Position numbers and translations under genes: made by a program. Below are positions 8,745 through 17,850 of a stretch of DNA of 64,000 bases, piece by piece. The notes beneath the pieces are model-generated. The model was not told the origin of the DNA. It searched no databases and saw nothing but the letters and a program-made list of their open reading frames with translations. The stretch is from NCBI RefSeq assembly GCF_001598815.1, contig NZ_BCZQ01000014.1, positions 62,001-126,000 on the forward strand. Reading direction: 5' to 3'. How positions within the stretch are numbered: the first letter of the stretch is position 1; each line of letters starts with the position of its first letter. Source of the DNA: Sphingopyxis terrae subsp. terrae NBRC 15098. Lineage in GTDB: Bacteria; Pseudomonadota; Alphaproteobacteria; Sphingomonadales; Sphingomonadaceae.

Positions 8745-9179
8745 ATGCAAAACGGACAACAGCCATCTTTCCCGCTGATCGCCACGTGGCGGATCAATGT
8801 CATTCGCCTCGTATTCCTGTTGATGGCGGGCTTCATGGGCAGCTTCGTCTGGTACCGGCTCATCTTCGAATCCGCGGACATTCCGGTTCAGCAGGGTCTG
8901 GCCCGATCGATGTTGGGGGCGCTCGCGCTCCTTAGCCTGCTCGGCGTGCGATATCCGATCCAGATGCTGCCTTTGATGATCTATGAGGTTGCGTGGAAGA
9001 CGATCTGGCTTCTGCTGATCGCCTTTCGGGCTTGGCTGGCGGGCAAATGGACGCAAGATATCGAAGCGCTTTTCCAGGACTGTATCGGGATCGTGCTCGC
9101 CTATATCTTCATGCCGTGGCGCTATGTCTGGGCGCGCTACGTGATCCAGCCCATGGAGCCGCTACGTCGGCCGAAATAA
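8745..9179 (+). CDS. Small integral membrane protein of unknown function
   Basis: This 144-residue protein has about four hydrophobic segments (roughly residues 17-40, 55-70, 75-98 and 108-122), with a basic C-terminus. AGGAGGGG lies about 9-10 bp upstream of the ATG. No family is recognised. Its last 18 bp overlap, tail to tail, the end of the LuxR-type gene on the other strand (9162-9179). Confidence 0.65.
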   Translation: MQNGQQPSFPLIATWRINVIRLVFLLMAGFMGSFVWYRLIFESADIPVQQGLARSMLGALALLSLLGVRYPIQMLPLMIYEVAWKTIWLLLIAFRAWLAGKWTQDIEALFQDCIGIVLAYIFMPWRYVWARYVIQPMEPLRRPK

Positions 9180-9614
9180 TCGCGCGCGCAGATAGTCGCC
9201 AAGCTCCTGACGGGACGAAAGGCCGAGGAGCAGCAACATCCGCGACAAATGGTTGCGGACGGTAAAATGCGAAATGCCGAGTTCGCGGCCGATGCCTTTG
9301 TTCGACAGGCCGCGCATGACGCCCAGGGCAATTTCGAATTGCCTTTGCGTTAGACCGTCCCGCAGTCCTTTCATGTCCGGTTCGCCTGACCAGTTTGCGG
9401 AATAGGCGTCGGCATCGGCATGGTCGTCGATTTCGACGCAGGCTGACGCCAGCGCCCGAATCTGCGCGATCGCCTGCCCGTCGTCGGCGACCACAATGAG
9501 CAGTTTGGAATTCTCCTTGGCGCGGAGCGCGTCGCGGAGCGACGCCGCGTGCGGGCTTTCGAAAGGCGTATTTCGGTCGCGCACGAATTCGCCTCGCTTG
9601 TCGAGCGCGCTCAT
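9162..9614 (-). CDS. LuxR-type helix-turn-helix protein
   Basis: The C-terminal 60 or so residues of this 150-residue protein form a LuxR/GerE-type DNA-binding domain: LTQRQFEIALGVMRGLSNKG followed by IGRELGISHFTVRNHLSRML. The N-terminal part (about residues 35-75: KLLIVVADDGQAIAQIRAL) looks like a short alpha/beta fragment and not a complete receiver domain, so the signal input is unclear. It is the last gene of a minus-strand cluster with DUF4386 and DUF6326 proteins (gap about 42 bp) and may regulate that cluster. Confidence 0.8.
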   Translation of the reverse strand: MSALDKRGEFVRDRNTPFESPHAASLRDALRAKENSKLLIVVADDGQAIAQIRALASACVEIDDHADADAYSANWSGEPDMKGLRDGLTQRQFEIALGVMRGLSNKGIGRELGISHFTVRNHLSRMLLLLGLSSRQELGDYLRARLFRPT

Positions 9615-9656
9615 CGGCCTTGCTCGGGCATAACGGCGTGGCTCTGTACTCGCATG

Positions 9657-10328
9657 CTACGCCTCGCGCTCGCGAATGCCGAACGCCAGCAACCACAGTG
9701 CCAGCGCCAGTTCGCCGAGCAGGGTCGGGAGGGTGAAATATTGCGGAAGCTGCGCCGCCCAGAGCGGCGCTCCGAGCCAGGCGAGGCTGTTGACGAGGTT
9801 GCATGCACCCGCCGCAGCGACGAGCAGGCCGACAACTCTTGGCATCGCGCGTCCGCACCAGATGAGCCAACCCAGCAGCAGGCAATAGGCCCCGAAGAAG
9901 ACCAGGCTGACCTTGTAGCCGTCGCCATGCACGCGCAGCAGCAGATAGACCCAATCGGCGAGCGATGACGACGGCTGCCCCAAATCCGGCAGCCGCAATA
10001 TCATTGCCGACAGCAGCGTATCGCATGCGAGCATCGCGATGCCGATCAGGCTGAAAGAAGCGGCTGTTGCCGAGGCCAAGGGCGCTCTTTTGCGGAAGAT
10101 GCCATGCAGAAGGATGGTGACGCCGATATAGCAACCCAGCATCGCGAGATCGGCGATCATCCCGATCCGGAACGTCGATCCCGATGCAAAGATGGCTTGT
10201 GCCGTTGCGGCAGGATCGCCGCGCACGATCAAGGCGCCGCGGGCGACGACTTCTGCGTAGACGCCAAAGCCTATCGTTCCCAGATACAGGAATCCGGCGA
10301 GGCGGGCGTGCGAAGAGTCCGCGCTCAT
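9657..10328 (-). CDS. DUF4386-family membrane protein
   Basis: I chose the start at 10326-10328. From there the protein begins MSADSSHARLAGFLYLGTIGFGVYAE, matching the known start of DUF4386 proteins (R-x-AG-x-LYL..., then a VRGDPAATAQAI segment). It is 223 residues with six or so membrane segments. Upstream in-frame sequence is Arg/His-rich and non-native. The start overlaps the stop of the DUF6326 gene by ATGA. The biochemical role of DUF4386 proteins is not established. They are polytopic inner-membrane proteins often found near regulators, as here. Confidence 0.85.
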   Translation of the reverse strand: MSADSSHARLAGFLYLGTIGFGVYAEVVARGALIVRGDPAATAQAIFASGSTFRIGMIADLAMLGCYIGVTILLHGIFRKRAPLASATAASFSLIGIAMLACDTLLSAMILRLPDLGQPSSSLADWVYLLLRVHGDGYKVSLVFFGAYCLLLGWLIWCGRAMPRVVGLLVAAAGACNLVNSLAWLGAPLWAAQLPQYFTLPTLLGELALALWLLAFGIREREA

Positions 10329-10744
10329 TCCGATCCTCCCTCGGCGGTGGCCCACGTCCAGGCGGCGATGACGATCGCGGCGGTGAGCGCCATTTCGATG
10401 ACCGCCAGAGTGATGTAGAATGGCGCGGCACCCGGCAGCGTCATCGCCATGATAGCGGTATACAAAAGGCCGAAGGCGATATTGCTCCAGCGGCAAATCG
10501 CCGCCGGGAGATAGAGCGTCGCCGCGATCAGCAGCGCGGGAATCGCCATCATCAGCGAAACGGCAACCAGCGTTTCAGGGGTTGCGGGTCCAAGCGGCCC
10601 GATGTTTCCCTGCGCCATCGATGCCAGCTTGTTTTCGGCGTAGAGGCCGAAATAGTCGCCATAGACATAGCAGAACATTGTTGCTGTCCAGAGCGTCGAC
10701 AGCTTGAGGCGGGTAGGGACCGGGGCGTCGGTGAGGCTTTTCAT
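10325..10744 (-). CDS. DUF6326-family membrane protein
   Basis: This 139-residue protein has four hydrophobic segments and an N-terminus (LKLSTLWTATMFCYVYGDYFGLY) of the kind I associate with DUF6326. It is the first gene of a coupled pair with the DUF4386 protein (ATGA overlap), and a LuxR-type HTH gene follows. The function of the family is unknown. The 370-bp region upstream, shared with a divergent AraC-type gene, presumably carries both promoters. Confidence 0.7.
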   Translation of the reverse strand: MKSLTDAPVPTRLKLSTLWTATMFCYVYGDYFGLYAENKLASMAQGNIGPLGPATPETLVAVSLMMAIPALLIAATLYLPAAICRWSNIAFGLLYTAIMAMTLPGAAPFYITLAVIEMALTAAIVIAAWTWATAEGGSE

Positions 10745-11114
10745 CGCATGACCTTGTTATGTCCAAAATATGTGCGGCCACGGATCGTCGGGTCGTTGCA
10801 AAGAGGCGGGCCGGTCGGCCATCCCTCCTTCGTCCCAGTTTCCGCTCGGGCCACCCGCCGGATCGGTCATTTTGGCGCTGCTCGTCTTGCCGGTTTGGAA
10901 TTCGGCGATGTTTTTTGCGTCGATTGCCTCACATTGCCGATGGAATTTCGGCATCGGATCCGCCGCACAGGCTAGCGGGTCGCGGAATATGCTTGCCGAT
11001 CGCCCCCCGCGGTTTATTTGTTGCAGGGTGCGATTGCCGATGGGGGGCATGCGAGGCCAACCGACCCGGTGAGCGTCGTGGTTTCTGTTCGGAGTCTTTA
11101 AGGGTTCTGCGTTG
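10745..11114. other. Intergenic region between divergent genes, no gene seen
   Basis: The 370 bp separate the DUF6326 gene (minus) from the AraC-type gene (plus). I find short open frames but none with a convincing ribosome site and product. The region must hold the promoters of both genes. No clear palindrome was found. Confidence 0.5.
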
Positions 11115-12110
11115 ATGGCGTCGATTTTGCAGCCTGGCATTCGTTCGCAGCGACCGGACCCGATGAGGATCGACATTTCGCTTCTCTACGGCGCGGCTTT
11201 TTGTTGTGCGTCGCTCGCATTCTGCCTCAAGTCCGTGCTGGCATCGCGGCTGGGTATGGCCGTCGATGCTGTTGCGATCCTTGGCAATGCGACATGCGGA
11301 TGGTCGTGGCTGGCAACCCGATCGCTTTTCCGGCGTGAATCTCCGTCCCGAGGCGACTGGTGGCCGATCGCCGCGGTGCTGATGGTGATGATCGCATCCG
11401 CTGTGACATCGCTAGTGCCGGCAGACGGCATGCCCCTCAGGGTCCTGGATAATCTTGCCAGATTAGGCAGTTCCGCCATGCTGCTTATGGCGGTGGCCGC
11501 GCCGTTGCTTGATCTGCGCGAACAAAGCGACAAATCCGAACGGCGCTTCCGCATCCTGTATTCAGGCATCTACGCAGCCATATTGGCGGTGGCGGTCCTG
11601 GCTGTCGACGGGGCGCCCGACGGGTCGACCGCATCCCAACTAAGCATTCCGGTCAAGGTCGTTTGCGCGATCGCGGCGGTATTCGGCTATGGGTTGGCCC
11701 TCGGCCATCGGAAACGGTATCCGCTCGTCGATCCGAAGGCGCGCGCTTCGCGGAAACCCGTTGCGTCGGACCCCCGGCTCGAAGCGCAGCTGATCATGCT
11801 CATGCGCGACAAGGGGCTCTACGCGGAGGCCGATCTGCGCGTTGCCGATCTCGCACGGCTCACCGGTGAACCCGAATATAAGGTGACCCAGTGCATTACC
11901 GGCGCGCTTGGCTACCCCAATTTCAATCAGATGGTGAACGGCTACCGCATCGAAGAGGCAAAGCGCCGCTTGGTCGATCCGGCGCTCGCCCACTTGCCGA
12001 TCCTGACGATTGCACTGGATTGCGGATTCGGATCGATCGGCCCGTTCAATCGAGCCTTCAAGGCCGACGCTGGCATGACGCCGCAGGAGTATCGGCGGCA
12101 GATTCGATAG
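11115..12110 (+). CDS. AraC-type regulator with membrane-spanning N-terminal domain
   Basis: This is a 331-residue protein. The first 200 residues contain about six hydrophobic segments (for example YGAAFCCASLAFCL, WWPIAAVLMVMIASAV, SSAMLLMAVAAPLL, AAILAVAVLAVDG). The C-terminal 100 residues hold a double helix-turn-helix AraC domain: the first HTH near LRVADLARLTGE, the second near ILTIALDCGFGSIGPFNRAF, ending in MTPQEYRRQ. A membrane-bound AraC protein would sense a membrane or periplasmic signal. The divergent DUF6326/DUF4386 genes are the obvious candidate targets. Start 11115 is preferred (AAGGG about 9 bp upstream); 11163 is possible. Confidence 0.85.
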   Translation: MASILQPGIRSQRPDPMRIDISLLYGAAFCCASLAFCLKSVLASRLGMAVDAVAILGNATCGWSWLATRSLFRRESPSRGDWWPIAAVLMVMIASAVTSLVPADGMPLRVLDNLARLGSSAMLLMAVAAPLLDLREQSDKSERRFRILYSGIYAAILAVAVLAVDGAPDGSTASQLSIPVKVVCAIAAVFGYGLALGHRKRYPLVDPKARASRKPVASDPRLEAQLIMLMRDKGLYAEADLRVADLARLTGEPEYKVTQCITGALGYPNFNQMVNGYRIEEAKRRLVDPALAHLPILTIALDCGFGSIGPFNRAFKADAGMTPQEYRRQIR

Positions 12111-12680
12111 GCTTGGCGTACAAAGTCAAGTGTAATTTCGCCAGAGGGCTCTGGAATTTGTCCGAAATATGGGGATGGTTCGCGCGAAAGACTTGGAAGC
12201 TATCGGCGTACCGCGCCAATAGCTCCTCGTTATCTTCGTCGCGCGGCACGCACGAGCCATTCGCTGCGTGTTGACAGTTGATGCTTCGCCCGGCTCGGCT
12301 TGCGTTTAAACCTCAATCGACAGGTAGCGACAGGTCCTCGGCCATCTCAGTCTCGCGCCTCGAAGCGGCCAGTCCGCTAACAGCCAAGTGGCGACAAGCA
12401 AAAGGATATCCTTTCCGAGTCGGGATGGAATGATCGGTGAGTTTCAAATAGCATCACGTTGCGACGGAGCGATTAGACAGGCTGCGAAAAGCCGAGTTGG
12501 CGAACGTGCTGGCGCTTGCTGAAACCTTCGTGGTCCTGGGCGATCCCAAAGCTCTTGGTTTCTCTGTCGTGATCCGGCTGCGTTGCATCACCCATGGAAT
12601 AATGATGATCTGGCTACGGCGCGATTTCGACGAAGCCCAAAGTTGCGGCAATCTCCGAACGGATTGAGGGAGCGTGCAAC
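12111..12680. other. Intergenic region, no supported gene
   Basis: This 570-bp stretch has lower GC than its surroundings and no gene I can support. A frame at about 12451-12667 (plus) is open and reads protein-like (VATERLDRLRKAELANVLAL), but it lacks a start codon and ribosome site, so it may be a decayed fragment. The region marks the left boundary of the catabolic island. Confidence 0.45.
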
Positions 12681-13205
12681 ATGGATCGGGACGTCAGTCT
12701 TTTGTGGGACCGCGAAAATATCCGCGATTGCCTGTTTCGATATTGCCGCGGCATCGACCGCGCGGACGAGGCGATGTTGCGCTCTGCGTGCTGGCCGGGC
12801 GGAACCGACGATCATGGAGCCTATAAGGGAACGACCGACGGCTTCATCGATTGGGCGATGCAGACGCTGCCGCAGATCGAGCGCGGCATCCACCAGCTTC
12901 ACAATATCCTGATCGAACTGCGCGGCGACGAGGCGGCGGTCGAGAGCTATTTCACCGCCTTGCAGCGTCAACCCGGCGGCGAAGGCGGGCTGGTCGAACT
13001 CGTGATGCACGGGCGCTATGTCGACCGGTTCGAAAAGCGCGGCGACGAATGGCGGGTCGCCGACCGGCTCGTCGTTTTCGATTGGGTCGAGCAACGCCCT
13101 GCGCCCGATGAGAGCGAAGCCGAGCGCTTCGCGCATCGCAAATCGGTCGGGCGCCCCTGGCCCGATGATCCGGTTTATAGAGTCTTCGGGGCCGGGCGGC
13201 AGTGA
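12681..13205 (+). CDS. SnoaL-like (NTF2-fold) protein
   Basis: This 174-residue protein fits the SnoaL_4/NTF2-like family: an N-terminal helix region (LWDRENIRDCLFRYCRGIDRAD), then the characteristic GTTDGFIDWA, a histidine-rich HQLHN segment and GRYVDRFEKRGDEWRVADR. Such proteins act as small dehydratases, isomerases or binding proteins in catabolic clusters, including steroid and aromatic pathways. The specific reaction cannot be read from sequence. GAGGGAG lies about 9 bp upstream of the ATG. The following DUF3237 gene overlaps its stop codon, so the two are coupled. Confidence 0.85.
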   Translation: MDRDVSLLWDRENIRDCLFRYCRGIDRADEAMLRSACWPGGTDDHGAYKGTTDGFIDWAMQTLPQIERGIHQLHNILIELRGDEAAVESYFTALQRQPGGEGGLVELVMHGRYVDRFEKRGDEWRVADRLVVFDWVEQRPAPDESEAERFAHRKSVGRPWPDDPVYRVFGAGRQ

Positions 13206-13681
13206 GAAGGCTGATGGGAATCGAGACGCTGGCTTGGGAGCCACTATTCGTTATGCGGCTCGACGTCGCCTATGACCGGGCACAGCCGATCGGCGGCGAA
13301 AGCCGGCTGGGCATTTACCCGGTGCATGGCGGGACGTTCGAAGGGCCGCGGCTCAAGGGGCGGGTGATGCCCGATGGTGCCGACTGGGTGACCTGGCGCA
13401 GCGACGGGTCGATGATCATCGATGTCCGTACCGCGCTCGAAACCGACGACGGGGCGCGGATCGCGATGCACTACACCGGCCTGACCGTGCCGACGTCGCC
13501 CGAGGCTGCCGAGCGGTTCAAGCGGCGCGAGCCGGGGCCGTACGAGGATCTCTATCTCCGCACCACACCGCGCTTCGCCACCGGTCACCCTGATTATGAC
13601 TGGCTCAACCGCATCATCGCCGTCGCCAACGGCATGCGCACCAACGACGGCCCGATGTATCACGTCTTCGCGATCAGGTGA
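13202..13681 (+). CDS. DUF3237-family protein
   Basis: This 159-residue protein matches the DUF3237 pattern: a start ETLAWEPLFVMRLDV, the segment GESRLGIYPVHGGTFEGPRLKG, VMPDGADWVTWRSDGSM and a C-terminal FATGHPDYDWLNRIIAVA. DUF3237 proteins are small beta-barrel-like proteins common in sphingomonad catabolic clusters, with no settled function. The GTG at 13202 overlaps the previous stop; an ATG at 13214 is an alternative start. The 3' end overlaps the acyl-CoA ligase gene by 8 bp tail to tail. Confidence 0.8.
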   Translation: MRRLMGIETLAWEPLFVMRLDVAYDRAQPIGGESRLGIYPVHGGTFEGPRLKGRVMPDGADWVTWRSDGSMIIDVRTALETDDGARIAMHYTGLTVPTSPEAAERFKRREPGPYEDLYLRTTPRFATGHPDYDWLNRIIAVANGMRTNDGPMYHVFAIR

Positions 13682-15326
13682 CCGTGTCCGCGGCCGCGGC
13701 GAAATGATCGCCGTGGCGCTTGCGCAATTCGGTCTTGAGCAGCTTGCCGGTCGCGGTGTGCGGCAGTTCCTCGACAACGATCACATCGTCGGGCAGCCAC
13801 CAGCGCGCGACCTTGTCGGCGAGATGATCCATGATTTCAGCCTTTGTGCAGGTCTCGTCGGCGTGGAGTTGGAGGAGGAGGAGGGGGCGCTCCTGCCATT
13901 TGGGATGCGCGACGCCGATCACGGCTGCCTCGGCGACCTTCGGGTGCGCGACGGCGGCATTTTCAAGATCGATCGACGAAATCCACTCGCCGCCTGACTT
14001 GATGACGTCTTTCGCCCGGTCGGTGATCTGGAGGAAGCCATCGGGGTCGATTTTCGCGACGTCGCCGGTATCGAACCAGCCATCCGGGTCGAGCGCGCTG
14101 CCTGCCGACTGACCGTGATAGGCGCTTAGAACCCACGGCCCGCGCACCTTGAGCAGTCCGGCAGCTTCGCCGTCGCGCGGCAGTTCCTTGCCGTCTTGAT
14201 CCTCGATGCGCAGTTCGATGCCGAAAACCGAGCGGCCCTGCATCGCGCGGAGGTCGATCTGCGCCTTCTCGTCGAAGTCGGCGTGATGCGCGAGCGGGCG
14301 GCAGACGGTGGCGACGGGGCTGGTTTCGGTCATTCCCCACGCCTGCATCGTTTCGACGCCCAGAAGGTTGCGGAAGCGCTCGATCAGCGAGCGCGGGGTC
14401 GCGGCGCCGCCCGTGAAGATACGATCGAGCTTCAGCGCCTCGCGATCCTCGGTCGGGCGCTCGCGTTCGAGATGGTCGAGGAAAGCGAACCAGATCGTCG
14501 GCACGCCGAGCGAGAAGGTGATCGCCTCATCGCGCATCAGTTCATAAAGCGATTCCGGGTCGAGCGCAGCCCCCGGCAGCACCAGCTTCGATCCCGCCAT
14601 CGCCGCCGAATAGGGGATGCCCCACGCGTTGACGTGGAAGAGCGGCGTGACGACAAGGATCGAGTCCGCAGCGCCGAGCGACATGCTGTCGTTAGCGAGG
14701 GCGCTCATCGCGTGCAGCACGGACGAGCGGTGACTGTAGAGAACGCCCTTCGGATTGCCTGTCGTACCGCTGGTGTAACAGAGTGCGCTCGCGCTGTTTT
14801 CGTCGAGGTCGGGCCAGCGGGCGATTGCCCGCGGGCCGTCGGTCAGGCTCTGATACGAAATCGGGTCGGCGATCGCGGTTTCGGGCATGTCCGCCTGATC
14901 GGCGAGGATGATGACGCGCTCGACCTTTGGCAGGTCAGCGAGCAATGGCTCGATGGTCGCCAGAAGATCGGGATCGATGCACAGCACCCGTGCCCCGCCA
15001 TGATCGATAATGTAGCGGATCTGTTCGGGAAACAGGCGCGGGTTGACGGTGTGCAGCACCATCCCCGCGCCGCTGACGCCATAATATAGCTCGAGATGGG
15101 GAAGGCGGTTCCATGCCAGCGTGGCGACGCGGTCGCCGGGCTTCAGGCCCAGGTCAGCGAGTCCCGCCGCAATGTGCCGTGCGTGGCGCTCCACCGTCTG
15201 CCAATCCGATCGTTCGAGCGAGCCGTCGGCGCGGCGCGACACGATCTCGCGGCGCGGATGATTGGTCGCCGCGTGCCGTATCAGCATTGCGGTCGTCAGG
15301 GGCTGTGCCTGCATCAGGCCGTACAT
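13674..15326 (-). CDS. Acyl-CoA ligase (AMP-forming), fatty-acyl-CoA synthase type
   Basis: This 550-residue ANL-superfamily enzyme is full length. The visible motifs are the P-loop [12 protein letters not shown] (about residues 190-201), [10 protein letters not shown], the GMTETSP motif, [10 protein letters not shown], and the C-terminal catalytic Lys in the [11 protein letters not shown] context. The layout resembles DmdB/long-chain ligases that use medium or branched carboxylic acids. It would activate an acid to its CoA ester, using ATP, in the cytoplasm. The start is supported by GGAGAGG 5 bp upstream. It is divergent from the acyl-CoA dehydrogenase pair, with which it probably works. 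Confidence 0.9.
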   Translation of the reverse strand: MYGLMQAQPLTTAMLIRHAATNHPRREIVSRRADGSLERSDWQTVERHARHIAAGLADLGLKPGDRVATLAWNRLPHLELYYGVSGAGMVLHTVNPRLFPEQIRYIIDHGGARVLCIDPDLLATIEPLLADLPKVERVIILADQADMPETAIADPISYQSLTDGPRAIARWPDLDENSASALCYTSGTTGNPKGVLYSHRSSVLHAMSALANDSMSLGAADSILVVTPLFHVNAWGIPYSAAMAGSKLVLPGAALDPESLYELMRDEAITFSLGVPTIWFAFLDHLERERPTEDREALKLDRIFTGGAATPRSLIERFRNLLGVETMQAWGMTETSPVATVCRPLAHHADFDEKAQIDLRAMQGRSVFGIELRIEDQDGKELPRDGEAAGLLKVRGPWVLSAYHGQSAGSALDPDGWFDTGDVAKIDPDGFLQITDRAKDVIKSGGEWISSIDLENAAVAHPKVAEAAVIGVAHPKWQERPLLLLQLHADETCTKAEIMDHLADKVARWWLPDDVIVVEELPHTATGKLLKTELRKRHGDHFAAAADTVT

Positions 15327-15508
15327 GAAACCTCTCCTTTAAGGACTTGATTGGTTGCGACGATTGCCCAGCCGCGCGCGGGGGCGAAGCGTCGCCCAGC
15401 GCGCGCGACGACAATCACATTTGCGAAATTGAGGCGTTCGCCATCCGTCCGCGAGCCACCAGGCCGGTGCCGCGGCTAAGCCAGCCCCAATTTATGGGAG
15501 ATGCGATC

Positions 15509-16690
15509 ATGAATTTGGACCTGGCGCCCGAAGACCGGGAGTTTCAGCAGGACGTCCGCGACTTTTTCGCGAACTCCATTCCCGAGGACTGGAAAAAGAC
15601 CGTCCGGGCCGGCCTGCGCCTGTCGCCCGAAAATCTCGTCGCCTATCAGCGACGGCTCGCCGATCGCGGATGGGGGGCGCCGACATGGCCCAAGGAATAT
15701 GGTGGCACTGGCTGGACGCCGCAGCAGCTTCACATCTTCTGGTCCGAAGCCTCGGCCGCCGACGCGCCCGCGCAATTCCATCAGGGGCTCGAACTGATCG
15801 GTCCGATCATCTTCACCTATGGCAGTCAGGCGCAGAAGGATTATTATCTGCCGCGCATCATCAGCGGCGAGGATTGGTGGTGCCAGGGCTATTCGGAGCC
15901 CGGCGCGGGGTCCGATCTTGCAGCGTTACGCACCCGGGCCGACCGCGACGGAGACGATTATGTCATCAACGGCCACAAGATGTGGACGAGCTACGCCCAT
16001 GTCGCCGACCGCATGTTCATCCTCGCGCGGACCTCGAACGAGGGGCGACGCCAGCAGGGTATTTCGCTGATCCTCGTCGATATGGACACGCCGGGCATCC
16101 GGATCAGTCCGATTCATACGCTCGACGAAAAGCATCACACGAACGAGGTGTTTCTCGACGATGTTCGGGTTCCCGCGACCAACATCGTCGGCGAGGAAGG
16201 GATGGGCTGGAACTACGGCAAGGTGCTGCTCGACCGCGAGCGGATGGTCGCCGCGGCGACCGCGATGTTCCTGCCCCAGACGCTGCGCGCGGTGCGCGAG
16301 GCGGCGACACGGCGGCGGACCGCTTACGGCCTCCTGATCGACAAGCCCGAATTCAGGGCGAAGCTGGCGCAGGTCGAGATCGAGGCGGTGGCGGTGCAGG
16401 CAATGGTGCTGCGGCTGATGGCCGATGCCGCGGCGGGCGCCGATTCCGGCCCGCGCGGGTCGATGGTCAAGCTCCGCTGGTCCGAACTGACGCAGCAGGC
16501 AACGGCCTTGTGGGTCGAGGCGCTCGGGCCGAAGGCGCAGCATTTCGCCGCGCTGGGCGACGAAAGCGAATTGCCGGATGACATGCCCTTCGCGCTCAAG
16601 GGCGCGCTCTATGCACGCGTCACCACCATCTATGGCGGGTCGAGCGAGATCCAGCGCAACATTATCGCGCGCCGCGCGCTCGGCCTTTGA
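15509..16690 (+). CDS. Acyl-CoA dehydrogenase, likely catalytic subunit of a heteromeric enzyme
   Basis: This 393-residue protein has the acyl-CoA dehydrogenase fold: the FAD/substrate motif QGYSEPGAGSDLAAL, the HKMWTSYAH segment and C-terminal YGGSSEIQRNIIARR. The medium-chain catalytic Glu position is Gly here (Y375-G-G). A Glu at 244, in the DRERMVAA context, sits where isovaleryl- and long-chain-type enzymes carry theirs. The start at 15509 follows GGGAG at 8 bp; longer in-frame starts give non-native sequence. The next gene encodes a second, divergent dehydrogenase 12 bp downstream, the arrangement known for alpha2-beta2 FadE enzymes of steroid side-chain degradation. Confidence 0.9.
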   Translation: MNLDLAPEDREFQQDVRDFFANSIPEDWKKTVRAGLRLSPENLVAYQRRLADRGWGAPTWPKEYGGTGWTPQQLHIFWSEASAADAPAQFHQGLELIGPIIFTYGSQAQKDYYLPRIISGEDWWCQGYSEPGAGSDLAALRTRADRDGDDYVINGHKMWTSYAHVADRMFILARTSNEGRRQQGISLILVDMDTPGIRISPIHTLDEKHHTNEVFLDDVRVPATNIVGEEGMGWNYGKVLLDRERMVAAATAMFLPQTLRAVREAATRRRTAYGLLIDKPEFRAKLAQVEIEAVAVQAMVLRLMADAAAGADSGPRGSMVKLRWSELTQQATALWVEALGPKAQHFAALGDESELPDDMPFALKGALYARVTTIYGGSSEIQRNIIARRALGL

Positions 16691-16702
16691 GGGAGAAGAC
16701 CC

Positions 16703-17815
16703 ATGCAGTTCGCCTTTAACGATGAGCAGCAGATGCTGCGTGACAGCGTGGAGCGCTTCGGCGAGGATGAATGGAGCGCCGCCGACCGGCTGAAGCGTCT
16801 CGCCGAAGGGCGCGAAGGGACGGCGCGCCGCTGGGCGCAGATGGCTGAACTCGGCTGGCTGATGCTGCCGATCGCCGAAGAAGAGGGTGGCCTTGGCGGC
16901 GGACCGGTCGAAATCATGGCAATCATGGAAGGTGTCGGGCGTCATCTGATGACCGAAGCCTATGTCAGCCATTGCGTGCTGGCGCCCGCATTGATGACGG
17001 GCGGAGGCGATCATTGCGCTGCGCTGCTCGAACAGGTCGGCGCGGGGCAAGTGCGCATTGCGGCGGCGCTCATCGAGGATGACGATTTTGACGTCGCTGC
17101 GATTTCGGCGCGCGCTTCCGCCATTGATGACAGGTTCAAACTGACGGGCACCAAGACCCATGTCGAGGATGGCGCCGATGCCGACTGGTATCTCGTCTCC
17201 GCGCGCACTGGGGGTGCTCCGGGCGAACGAGCGGGCATCAGCCTGTTCCTTGTTCCGAGCGGCGCCGAGGGACTGGCGATCCAGCGTTTCCGCGCGGTCG
17301 ACAGCCATCGCCATTGCAGCCTCGACCTCGTCGATGTGGACGCCATTCCGGTCGGTGTGATCGGCGAAGTCGCGGACCGCATCGAGGCCGCGCTTGATCG
17401 CGCGATTGTCGCGCATATGGCCGAAGCCGTGGGCTCGATGGAAGCGGCAGTCGCCGCGACGCTCGACTATGTCCGCACGCGCCAGCAGTTCGGCGCCCCG
17501 ATCGGTAGCTTCCAGGTCGTTCAGCACAAGGTCGTCGACATGAGCGTCGCCTGCGAGGAAGCCCGCGCGTTGATGATGGTCGCCGCCTCGCAGCTCGCCA
17601 GCGGTGGCGATGCGTCGTCGCTGATCGCCGCGGCGAAGGTCCGCGTCGCGCAATGCGGCATTGCGGTGGCACAGCAGGCGGTGCAACTCCACGGCGGGGT
17701 CGGCACCAGTGAGGAACTGATCGTCAGTCATCACCTCCGCCGACAGATGATGCTCGATCTCGCGCATGGTGATCGCGATCATCACAAGGCGCGGTTCGCC
17801 GAATTGACCCGATAG
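16703..17815 (+). CDS. Acyl-CoA dehydrogenase-like partner subunit
   Basis: This 370-residue protein has the acyl-CoA dehydrogenase fold, with an N-terminal start NDEQQMLRDSVERF and the C-terminal signature RTRQQFGAPIGSFQVVQHK and QLHGGVGTSEE. It lacks the canonical SEP-G-SD substrate loop, and the position matching E244 of the partner is an Ala in a DRAIVAH context. It is therefore probably the non-catalytic subunit of a heterotetramer with the product of 15509-16690. GGGAGAAG precedes the ATG. The pair would introduce a double bond into an acyl-CoA, feeding the crotonase encoded at 25462. Confidence 0.9.
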   Translation: MQFAFNDEQQMLRDSVERFGEDEWSAADRLKRLAEGREGTARRWAQMAELGWLMLPIAEEEGGLGGGPVEIMAIMEGVGRHLMTEAYVSHCVLAPALMTGGGDHCAALLEQVGAGQVRIAAALIEDDDFDVAAISARASAIDDRFKLTGTKTHVEDGADADWYLVSARTGGAPGERAGISLFLVPSGAEGLAIQRFRAVDSHRHCSLDLVDVDAIPVGVIGEVADRIEAALDRAIVAHMAEAVGSMEAAVAATLDYVRTRQQFGAPIGSFQVVQHKVVDMSVACEEARALMMVAASQLASGGDASSLIAAAKVRVAQCGIAVAQQAVQLHGGVGTSEELIVSHHLRRQMMLDLAHGDRDHHKARFAELTR

Positions 17816-17826
17816 GATGCGTTTTG

Positions 17827-17850
17827 CAGGGCGCCTCAGGCGCCCTGTTT
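17827..17850. terminator. Perfect hairpin between convergent genes
   Basis: CAGGGCGCC (17827-17835) and GGCGCCCTG (17839-17847) form a 9-bp stem with a 3-nt loop, followed by TTT. It can terminate the acyl-CoA dehydrogenase operon on the plus strand. The 3-nt loop is also the stop codon (TGA read on the minus strand) of the MFS gene. Confidence 0.6.

Noticed and set aside
12451..12667. Open plus-strand frame with protein-like sequence
   Set aside because: No start codon, no ribosome site and no family; kept only as a possible decayed fragment.
15373..15407. GC-rich inverted repeat between divergent ligase and dehydrogenase genes
   Set aside because: The arms (GGGCGA/TCGCCC and flanking GCGCGCG) are short and GC-only, which is expected by chance in this DNA; no T-run follows.
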